Assembly (NCBI GenBank): GCA_937859105.1
Contig: CALMAD010000096.1
Location: 1-12,162 of the forward strand
Source of the DNA: an uncultured Propionibacteriaceae bacterium
GTDB lineage: Bacteria > Actinomycetota > Actinomycetes > Propionibacteriales > Propionibacteriaceae
Direction: 5' to 3'
DNA: 12,162 nt
The notes under the pieces are model-generated. The model did no database searches and had not been told where the DNA came from. It saw only the letters and a program-made list of their open reading frames with translations. The translations under genes and the position numbers were made by a program. This document shows positions 7,101-12,162 of this stretch, one piece after another (position 1 is the first letter of the stretch; each line of letters begins with the position of its first letter).

Positions 7101-8077
7101 TGCGAGATCGGCTCGATGGGGAGGCGCTGCACCTTCGTCCGCGCCGAGTAGCGGGAGATGCGCGCGAAGCCCGGGTCGACGACCGACCGGATGCCCGGCA
7201 CGGTCAGCGACGTCTCGGCCACGTTCGTCGCGAGCACCACCCGCGTGCCGGCGTGCGGGGCGAAGACGCGGTGCTGCTCGGCGGCCGAGAGCCGTGCGTA
7301 CAGCGGCAGGATCCCGGTCGCGCGCAGGTCGAGGGCGGCGAGTGCGTCGGCAGTGTCCCGGATCTCGCGCTCGCCGGACAGGAAGACCAGGATGTCGCCC
7401 TCCCCCAGCGCATGCAGCTGCCGGACCGCCGCGCAGATGCCGTCGATCGGGTCGGCGTCCCCCTCGGGCGGCGGGTCGTACACGATCTCCACGGGGTACG
7501 TCCGGCCGGACACCTCGATGATCGGCGCGTCGTCGAAATGCTCGCTGAAACGCGCGGTGTCGATGGTCGCGGAGGTCACGATGACCTTCAGATCCGGACG
7601 CCGCGGCAGCAGCTGTTTCAGGTAGCCGAGCAGGAAGTCGATGTTGAGGCTGCGCTCGTGCGCCTCGTCGATGATGATCGTGTCGTAGCGGCGCAGGTCG
7701 CGGTCGTGGGCGATCTCGGCGAGCAGGATGCCGTCGGTCATCAGCTTCACCGCGGTCCGTCGGCCGGCGTGCCGCGTGAACCGCACCTGGTAGCCGACCG
7801 TGTCGCCCAGCGGAACCTCCATCTCCTGCGCGATGCGCTCGGCGACGGTCCGCGCGGCGATGCGCCGCGGCTGGGTGTGCCCGATGCGCCGGCGTCCGGC
7901 GAGCAGGCAGATCTTCGGCAACTGCGTCGTCTTGCCCGACCCGGTCTCGCCGGCGACGATGACGACCTGGTGGGCGTCCAGGGCCGCGCGGATCTCGTCG
8001 ACCGCCGCGCTGATCGGCAGCGTGGGGTCGAAGGCGATGGTGGGCTCGGCGGCCACGGGCGACGTCTCGGCGGGCAT
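4148..8077 (-). CDS. hrpA: ATP-dependent RNA helicase HrpA (DEAH box)
   Basis: This DEAH-box (SF2) helicase has 1309 residues, close to E. coli HrpA (1300), in which the enzyme acts on mRNA and stalled ribosomes. The N-terminal RecA domain has Walker A GETGSGKT (43-50), DEAH (137-140) and SAT (169-171). The second has LVFLSGE (230-236), ATNVAETSLTVPG (283-295) and QRAGRCGRVGPG (331-342). Winged-helix and ratchet/HA2 regions follow (to about 500), then an OB-fold/linker region and the long HrpA-specific C-terminal domain (DUF3418-like, about 650-1309). Residues 557-606 are a Gly/Arg/Lys-rich low-complexity insert. ATG 8077 was preferred to the GTG 24 bases upstream because a TACCAT -10 box (8087-8092) lies between them, and homology starts around residue 17. 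It is monocistronic and divergent from the secreted-protein gene. Confidence 0.95.
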   Translation of the reverse strand: MPAETSPVAAEPTIAFDPTLPISAAVDEIRAALDAHQVVIVAGETGSGKTTQLPKICLLAGRRRIGHTQPRRIAARTVAERIAQEMEVPLGDTVGYQVRFTRHAGRRTAVKLMTDGILLAEIAHDRDLRRYDTIIIDEAHERSLNIDFLLGYLKQLLPRRPDLKVIVTSATIDTARFSEHFDDAPIIEVSGRTYPVEIVYDPPPEGDADPIDGICAAVRQLHALGEGDILVFLSGEREIRDTADALAALDLRATGILPLYARLSAAEQHRVFAPHAGTRVVLATNVAETSLTVPGIRSVVDPGFARISRYSARTKVQRLPIEPISQASANQRAGRCGRVGPGICVRLYSQEDFEARPEFTEPEILRTNLASVILQMAEARLGPIERFPFVEAPDAAQVRDGLRLLTELNALEPHERGDAGVRLTPTGRLLAQLPVDPRLGRMLVQASEEGCLKDATAIVAGLAIPDVRERPAEHQAEADGLHRRFWRPLEAGGDDAERDASDIAALLRLWKYLRGRRRELSGSAFRRLCRDEYLSFLRIREWQDLTTQLREATRDLKMGGRRERASGGRDQAESPSGKRGRRGRAAEKASGTPKGGEATGETAGRAPIDWDGIHRSVLAGLLSHVGLIDVRTTARENRGPRRGRRPIPEYVGARGVRFAIQPGSAAAKATPELVMAVELVETSRLWARTVAPIRPEWVEQVGEHLLKRSYSEPRWSASAGQCVATEKVSLLGVPIVADRTVSYGRIDPVVAREVFIRSALVEGQWRTRHHFFARNERVRREAEDLEERTRRRDLVVDDAAIYAFYDARVPAGITTVAHFDRWWRDQRRRDEHVLDLTMDDVLDADADEVDSGDFPEVWTVGGTDVPVSYTFDPGTQSDGVSVDLDVSVLNQVDAAPFSWQVPGLRAELATEMIRRLPKQQRVHFVPAPDWGRRAVEHLGEPRPGEPFPEALARALTALSGRPVEASEFDVDAVPEHLRVTYVVTDATKPPAASELGSGKDFGALRKQFAPALNARLNRAAPGVTHAGATSWEFGTLPEEVELAGGGSPLLGYPALVDQTTSVGVKVANTRERARRWQASGLRRLVTLASPDPTKSVFARMGNETKFALAAGPYPSTNAALADARLAATGALLLAKGVDADAVRDADAFRRAVDAVRPDAADAMQRIVATTGRVLVRTQAVERALQGRPDDDSVGDVRAQLGNLVFPGFVAATPEPHFGRLERYVHAIERRIEGWRTHPAREAQNLGVITDLEDAYAAAVDRYDVGDLPTEAVEVGWLLEELRVSLFAQSLGTAQPVSAKRVRAAIAALG

Positions 8078-8086
8078 AGCCGGTCC

Positions 8087-8092
8087 ATGGTA
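8087..8092 (-). promoter_or_regulatory. -10 box of a probable short-leader hrpA promoter
   Basis: The minus strand reads TACCAT (TAnnnT) 9 bases before the ATG at 8077, so transcription would start 0-3 bases upstream of that ATG. This argues against the upstream GTG at 8101. Confidence 0.42.
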
Positions 8093-8244
8093 GCCGGACA
8101 CCGCCGCGCAGCCGAGCGCGTCGGGGGCGTCGCCAACCGGAACGCGTCGGGCCGGGGCCGAGAGCGGGCGTCCGACGCTTGTGAAAGCGAAAAACTAATC
8201 CGCAACCGCAGCGCGGTTTCGCGGTTCGGCTCGCCAGGTGTCTC

Positions 8245-8250
8245 TACGAT
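8245..8250 (+). promoter_or_regulatory. -10 box for the secreted Cys-repeat protein gene
   Basis: TACGAT fits TAnnnT and would start transcription near 8257, giving a leader of about 38 bases that contains the ribosome site at 8284-8287. The candidate -35 GGTTCG (8223-8228, 16-base spacer) is weak. Confidence 0.4.
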
Positions 8251-8283
8251 GCCCGCAGCAGGCGGCACCGGCCGCCCGGAACC

Positions 8284-8287
8284 GGAG
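8284..8287 (+). promoter_or_regulatory. Ribosome binding site deciding the start of the secreted protein
   Basis: GGAG stands 7 bases before the ATG at 8295. That start begins directly with a signal peptide (MRRPAP...). The longer open frame from 8238 would put 19 odd residues before the signal peptide and begins upstream of the -10 box. Confidence 0.6.
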
Positions 8288-8294
8288 AACTGCG

Positions 8295-11285
8295 ATGCGA
8301 CGTCCCGCTCCCCTGATCCTGCGGATCGCCACCGCCGTGGCGCTGCTTGTCGGCAGCCTCGCCGGCGCGGTCGCCGCCGCGCCGCCCGCCCAGGCGGCCC
8401 TGCCAGGGCCCTACACGGCCCTGACGCCGGTCCGCCTCCTCGACACGCGCGCCGCCAACGGCATCGCCACCCGGACGCCCGTCCCCGCGAAGGGCACCGT
8501 CACCGTCCAGGTCGGCGGGCGCGGCGGCGTCCCGGCGACAGCCTCGGCCGTCGTCGTGAACCTCACCATCGTGGACGCCGCAGGCGCCGGGAACGCGGCC
8601 GTCTGGCCCGCCGGCACGGGGCTGCCGGGGGCGTCCAACGTGAACTACGTCGCCCGGCAGACCGTCGCCAACCAGGCGATCGTGAAGCTCGGCACCGGCG
8701 GACGCCTCAGCGTCTACACCTACGCCAGCGCCCACGTGCTCCTCGACGTCGCCGGGTACTACCCCGCCGGCAGCGGCAACTTCGTCGGGCTGACGCCCGC
8801 CCGGATCGTCGACACGCGGACGCGGCTCGGGGCGACGCGGCTGGCGTCCGGAGTGACGAAGACCGTCTCCGTGCTCGGGCGCGGAGGCGTCCCGACGACG
8901 GGCGTGAGCAGCGTCGCCGTCAACGTGACCGCGGTGAACCCCGACCGGGCCGGGAACCTGGCCGTCTTCCCCGCCGGCGCGGCCGTGCCGACGGCGTCCA
9001 ACCTGAACTACACGGCGCGGCAGACCGTCCCGGCGCTGGCGGTCACGAAGGTCGGCACGAACGGCCAGATCGCGCTGCGCAGCTACGGCGCGACCGACGT
9101 GATCGTCGACGTCGCGGGCTACTTCAAGAACGGCAGCGACTACGTGGGCCTCGCGCCGTCCCGCCGGCTCGACACCCGGACGCCCGCCCGCCGGCTCCCC
9201 GCGCGCGGCACGGTCGACGTGAAGGTGACCGGCGCCGGAGGCGTCCCGGCGACGGGCGTGCAGGCGGTCATGGTGAACGTGACCGCGGTGAACCCCGCCG
9301 CCGCCGGCAACCTCGCGGTCTATCCGTCCGGGACGGGGCCCACGACGTCGACCCTCAACTACGCCGCCGGGCAGACCGTCGCGAACAGCGTCTTGGCGCG
9401 GGTGAACGCGGCGGGCGTCGTGACCGTCGCGAGCTACGCGGCCACCGACGTCATCGTGGACGTCCAGGGGTATGTGGTCGGTAACCCGGTGCCACCCCCG
9501 ACGCCCGCACCGCCAAAGCTCTCCTGGAGCCCGGCGTCGGCCTCACTCGGACGCCCGCAGGGCTACATCACCGCCGTGAGCTGCGCGGGCAGCGCATTCT
9601 GCCTTGCCGGGGACCTGTACGGCAACGTGTCCTTCGACCGGGCTGGCTCCTGGACGCCGGCCCAGCTCGTCGACGACGCGGGCGTGACCGCGATCTCGTG
9701 CCCGACCGCCGACTTCTGCGCCGTGGGCACCTACTCCGGGGCCGTCTACACGTGGACGGGCGCCGGGTTCGTCCGGGCCGGCGTAAGCCCCGACTCGATC
9801 ACGGGCCTCTCCTGCCCGGTGGCCGGCGCGTGTGTGGCCGTCGACGCGTCCGGCCGGGGAAGCCGCCTGGCCGCCGGGTCGTGGAGCGCGCCAACATCGC
9901 TGGGGGCGGACGTCGGGCAGCCGACCGCCCTCGCCTGCGCCACCGTCGACGCCTGCACGGCCGTCGACGACACCGGGCGCGCGTGGCGCCTCGCGGGTGG
10001 CTCCTGGACGCCGTCGACGGTGGCGGACGGGGCGCTGCTGACGTCCGTCGCCTGCCCGACGGCGGACGGGTGCGTCGCGGGCGACGCGACCGGACGCCTC
10101 TTCCGCGACGCCGGGTCGTGGCGCCTCGACGACTCCCTGCCCGCCCCGGTCACCACGGTGACGTGCGACTCCGCGACGCACTGCCTCGCCGCGACGTCGG
10201 GCGACCTGCGCGCGACCTTCGACGGGACGCGCTGGACGACGGCGTCCGAGGGCGCCGCGACGGCGGCGTCCTGCGGGACGGACACGTTCTGCATGCTCGG
10301 GGACGCCGCCGGGCTGCTCTGGCCGGCCGGCCGCACGGACGCCGCGTCGCGCGGCACGCTTCTGCTCGTCAACACCCTCGCCGCCGCAGACTGCACCGCC
10401 GACGGGACGTGCGCGGTGATCGCGCGCAACGGTGAGGTGGTCGTCCGGAGGAGCACCGGCCAGGTGGTCAAGACGAACCCGTTCGGCAACACGCTGGCCG
10501 GCGACGTCACGTGCGCGGACGCGACCCACTGCACCGCGCTGGCCTACGACGGGCGCATCGCCCGCCTCGCCGGCGATACCTGGACCCTCGACCCGGCCCC
10601 CCTGCCGCTCGCCGGCGACGCGGTCGCGTCGTCCCTGTCGTGCCCGACGGCCACGTTCTGCCTGGCCACGGCGACGGGCGGGCAGTCGTTCACGTTCGAC
10701 GGAACCTCGTGGACGCCGCGCCCGATGCCGGCGCTCTCCGCGCCGCAGGTGTCGTGCCCGACGGCGTCCTTCTGCGCGGCGGTCGAAGCCGGGGCGCGGG
10801 TCACCACCTGGACCGGCTCGACCTGGAGCCCGCCGGCCACCGTGCCGGGCGCGTCGGCGTTCTCCGACGTGGACTGCGCCTCCGCGTCCGCCTGCGTCGC
10901 GGTCGACGACGCGGGACACGCGAGCCGCTTCGACGGGCGGACATTTGCGGCGGCATCCACGATCGCCGCAGGCGTCCCGCTGACGGGCGTGTCGTGCCCG
11001 ACGGCGACCAACTGCCTGGTCAGCGGCGCCGACGGGACGATCCGCCAGTGGAACGGCGCGTCCTGGGCCAACCTCGGCGCCGTGTCGCCGGGGGCCCTCT
11101 GGGGCGTCGCGTGCGGCTCGACGACCTTCTGCGCAGCGCTCACCGACGACCGGCAACTGCTGATCGGCACGGCGAGCGCGGCGGGAGCCTCGGCGCGCAC
11201 CACCGGGCAGGCCGCGAAGCCGCGCCACGAGCGGCGCCCGGTGCCCGCGGGCCTGCTGGAACGTCCGGTGCGCCGGCTCGGCTGA
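8295..11285 (+). CDS. Secreted protein: three LDTR/VAGY domains plus fourteen C-x5-C propeller-like repeats
   Basis: This 996-residue protein is exported. Residues 1-34 form a Sec signal peptide (MRRP n-region, hydrophobic 8-28, AQA cleavage before ALPG). Three tandem domains of about 115 residues follow (40-157, 163-277, 283-393), each with P-x-R-x-(L/V)DTR, GGVP, VN(L/V)T, N-(V/L)NY and ending DV-x-GY; such domains are common in actinobacterial surface proteins but I know no assigned function. A Pro-rich linker (397-407) leads to fourteen repeats whose first Cys lies at 430, 469, 507, 548, 587, 624, 660, 700, 740, 783, 821, 861, 901 and 940. Each has C-x5-C, then an Asp/Gly turn and usually a (S/T)W(T/S)xP segment. 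All 28 cysteines of the protein lie in these pairs, suggesting disulfides formed outside the cell. The tail (962-996) is basic and has no LPxTG or anchor. A secreted or wall-associated binding protein is likely; no catalytic domain is recognised. Confidence 0.88.
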   Translation: MRRPAPLILRIATAVALLVGSLAGAVAAAPPAQAALPGPYTALTPVRLLDTRAANGIATRTPVPAKGTVTVQVGGRGGVPATASAVVVNLTIVDAAGAGNAAVWPAGTGLPGASNVNYVARQTVANQAIVKLGTGGRLSVYTYASAHVLLDVAGYYPAGSGNFVGLTPARIVDTRTRLGATRLASGVTKTVSVLGRGGVPTTGVSSVAVNVTAVNPDRAGNLAVFPAGAAVPTASNLNYTARQTVPALAVTKVGTNGQIALRSYGATDVIVDVAGYFKNGSDYVGLAPSRRLDTRTPARRLPARGTVDVKVTGAGGVPATGVQAVMVNVTAVNPAAAGNLAVYPSGTGPTTSTLNYAAGQTVANSVLARVNAAGVVTVASYAATDVIVDVQGYVVGNPVPPPTPAPPKLSWSPASASLGRPQGYITAVSCAGSAFCLAGDLYGNVSFDRAGSWTPAQLVDDAGVTAISCPTADFCAVGTYSGAVYTWTGAGFVRAGVSPDSITGLSCPVAGACVAVDASGRGSRLAAGSWSAPTSLGADVGQPTALACATVDACTAVDDTGRAWRLAGGSWTPSTVADGALLTSVACPTADGCVAGDATGRLFRDAGSWRLDDSLPAPVTTVTCDSATHCLAATSGDLRATFDGTRWTTASEGAATAASCGTDTFCMLGDAAGLLWPAGRTDAASRGTLLLVNTLAAADCTADGTCAVIARNGEVVVRRSTGQVVKTNPFGNTLAGDVTCADATHCTALAYDGRIARLAGDTWTLDPAPLPLAGDAVASSLSCPTATFCLATATGGQSFTFDGTSWTPRPMPALSAPQVSCPTASFCAAVEAGARVTTWTGSTWSPPATVPGASAFSDVDCASASACVAVDDAGHASRFDGRTFAAASTIAAGVPLTGVSCPTATNCLVSGADGTIRQWNGASWANLGAVSPGALWGVACGSTTFCAALTDDRQLLIGTASAAGASARTTGQAAKPRHERRPVPAGLLERPVRRLG
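8412..9473 (+). repeat. Three tandem ~115-codon LDTR...DVAGY domain repeats
   Basis: The units lie at 8412-8765, 8781-9125 and 9141-9473. Units 2 and 3 share a 22-base identical block (8922-8943 and 9276-9297) coding NVTAVNP, and several shorter blocks, so they are probably a more recent duplication than unit 1. Confidence 0.75.
9519..11177 (+). repeat. Fourteen ~40-codon repeats with C-x5-C (beta-propeller-like)
   Basis: The first cysteines of consecutive repeats are 36-43 residues apart without a gap. The block starts with a half repeat (LSWSPASASLG... before Cys430) and ends with the complementary half (Cys940 to about residue 961), the pattern expected if the first and last strands complete one blade. 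The fold is inferred from repeat length and sequence pattern only. Confidence 0.75.
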
Positions 11286-11322
11286 GACGCCGGCCGGCCG
11301 ATCGCCCCTGCTCGCTGGGTGC

Positions 11323-11343
11323 CCGGGGCAGCCCGGACCCCGG
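11323..11343. terminator. Weak hairpin between convergent genes
   Basis: CCGGGG (11323-11328) pairs with CCCCGG (11338-11343) around a 9-base loop in the 67-base gap between the secreted-protein stop (11285) and the stop of the convergent peptidase gene (11353). It could serve either gene. In a region this GC-rich such a short stem may be chance. Confidence 0.25.
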
Positions 11344-11352
11344 CTGTGCCCA

Positions 11353-12162
11353 TCAGCCCTCGGGCGGCACGATCAGGTGGGTGTGGTGGGCCGCGAAGGC
11401 GAGCAGGTCGGCCCACTCGGCGGCCACCATCGCGGTCGACTTCCCGGCGCCGTGCCCGGCCGAGGAGTCGACCCGCAGCAGCACCGGCGCCTCGGACGCC
11501 TGGCTGTGCTGCAACGCGGCCGCGAACTTGAAGCTGTGCAGCGGGACGACCCGGTCGTCGTGGTCGGCCGTCGACACCAGCGTGGCCGGGTACGCGATGC
11601 CCGGGTCGACGTTGTGCAGCGGGCTGTACGTATAGGCGGCCTCGAAGCCCTCCTTCGTGTCGGGATCGCCGTAGTCGGAGACCCATGCCGACCCGATCGT
11701 GAAGCGGTGGAACCGCAGCAGATCGAGGACGCCCACGCTCGGCAGCGCCGCGGCGAACAGGTCGGGGCGCTGCGTCAAGAGCGCCCCCGCGAGCAGCCCG
11801 CCGTTGCTGCGCCCGTGAACGGCGAGGTGCGCGGGCGAGCTGACGCCGGTCTCGACGAGGTGCTCGGCGACCGCGATCGCGTCGTCGAAGACCTTCTGCT
11901 TGTGGGCGAGCCGGCCGTCCTCGTACCACTGCGTGCCGAACTCGCCCCCGCCGCGCAGGTTCGCCAGCGCCAGGACGCCCCCGGCCGCCAGCCACGCCGA
12001 CCAGCCCGGCCGATAGTCGGGCTGCAGCGGGATCTTGAACCCCCCGTAGCCGTACAGCAGGGTCGGCCGCGGCCCCGGGGACGCCTCGGGCGCCGGCTGG
12101 TCGGGCGCGTGCGGCTCGGGCTCGGCCGTCGCCGTCAGGCCCGGCCCATCGTCGAGCGCCGG
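11353..12162 (-). CDS. Prolyl oligopeptidase family (S9) serine peptidase, C-terminal part
   Basis: These are the last 269 residues of a peptidase that cleaves after proline in short peptides; the start and N-terminal propeller lie beyond the right edge. The open frame reaches the final base. The alpha/beta-hydrolase domain shows YGYGGF (37-42), ANLRGGGEFG (67-76), the nucleophile elbow GRSNGG with Ser119, Asp202 in ADHDDRVVP, Arg204 at the position of the substrate-binding Arg643 of mammalian POP, and His237 in SSAGHGAGKS. The full triad and the HDDRVVPLHSFKF block place it in S9A rather than DPP-IV or acylaminoacyl peptidase groups. The elbow has Arg where GGSNGG is usual. Residues 10-33, before the YGYGGF strand, are Pro/Ala/Glu-rich and probably a surface loop. 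It is convergent with the secreted-protein gene. Whether it is exported cannot be seen. Confidence 0.93.
   Translation of the reverse strand, partial: PALDDGPGLTATAEPEPHAPDQPAPEASPGPRPTLLYGYGGFKIPLQPDYRPGWSAWLAAGGVLALANLRGGGEFGTQWYEDGRLAHKQKVFDDAIAVAEHLVETGVSSPAHLAVHGRSNGGLLAGALLTQRPDLFAAALPSVGVLDLLRFHRFTIGSAWVSDYGDPDTKEGFEAAYTYSPLHNVDPGIAYPATLVSTADHDDRVVPLHSFKFAAALQHSQASEAPVLLRVDSSAGHGAGKSTAMVAAEWADLLAFAAHHTHLIVPPEG

Larger units (their letters stand above)
8078..8294. other. 217-base intergenic region between divergent hrpA and secreted-protein genes
   Basis: No gene is seen. It contains -10-like boxes for both flanking genes, an AT-rich patch at 8181-8200 that stands out in this GC-rich window, and two small dyads. 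One is CGCTT-GTGA-AAGCG at 8176-8189; the other is AACCGC-AGC-GCGGTT at 8204-8218, which lies just upstream of the probable promoter of the secreted protein and could be an operator. Confidence 0.5.

Noticed and set aside
8078..8101. GTG at 8101 as the hrpA start (eight extra residues)
   Set aside because: A TACCAT box lies between it and the ATG at 8077, and the extra residues are not needed for the family.
8176..8189. CGCTT-GTGA-AAGCG hairpin as a terminator
   Set aside because: Only 5 bp, followed by A residues rather than T on the plus strand, and both flanking genes start rather than end here.
8238..8294. Upstream start for the secreted protein
   Set aside because: It would put 19 unusual residues before the signal peptide and begins upstream of the probable -10 box; ATG 8295 has a proper Shine-Dalgarno.
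4367..9484. A 1705-codon open frame on the plus strand, antisense to hrpA and running into the secreted-protein gene
   Set aside because: It is Arg/Pro/Gly/Asp-rich with no family motif and is the expected mirror of a very GC-rich gene; hrpA on the other strand has every helicase motif.
9519..11177. Regular repeats read as a CRISPR array or tandem DNA satellite
   Set aside because: The unit is about 120 bases, in frame, with only protein-level conservation; there are no identical repeats with unique spacers.
9543..11228. A 561-codon minus-strand open frame opposite the Cys-repeat region
   Set aside because: Arg/Gly-rich low-complexity translation; the plus-strand frame has a regular repeat and a signal peptide.

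Overview
The window comes from a high-GC actinomycete (Actinomycetota). Nearly all third codon positions are G or C, several genes carry a TAnnnT-type -10 box placed so that transcription would begin at or very near the start codon, and the families present (PAC2 protein, primary-like sigma factor, full-length HrpA, secreted Cys-repeat propeller protein) are typical of that phylum. I cannot name the genus. No tRNA, rRNA, CRISPR array, insertion sequence or phage gene was seen.

Layout. (1) Positions 2-538 (+) hold the C-terminal half of a sigma-70 family factor, cut by the window edge. (2) Convergent to it, on the minus strand, lies a two-gene operon: a PAC2-family protein (1423-2319) followed by an acyl-CoA thioesterase II, tesB (560-1423). 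The two genes share one base (TGATG). The terminator-like hairpin behind the sigma gene lies inside the last codons of tesB. (3) A roughly 440-base non-coding stretch with a strong 12-bp inverted repeat separates the PAC2 gene from a divergent cytochrome P450 (2758-3879, +). (4) A convergent intergenic region with three hairpins is followed by hrpA, a large DEAH-box helicase gene (4148-8077, -). (5) Divergent from hrpA, after about 220 bases, lies a gene for a 996-residue secreted protein (8295-11285, +). It has three tandem ~115-residue LDTR...DVAGY domains, a Pro-rich linker, and fourteen ~40-residue repeats each with one C-x5-C pair. (6) The 3' part of a prolyl oligopeptidase (S9) gene (11353-12162, -) runs off the right edge.

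The genes do not form one obvious pathway. Apart from the PAC2-tesB pair they look like independent transcription units. The signals I consider most worth a second look are the architecture of the Cys-repeat protein, a heavily over-represented 7-mer GGACGCC (68 copies counted by hand, 34 per orientation, in all reading frames and also between genes), the altered recognition helix of the sigma factor, and the non-canonical I-helix of the P450. I saw no convincing new defence, mobile or biosynthetic system.
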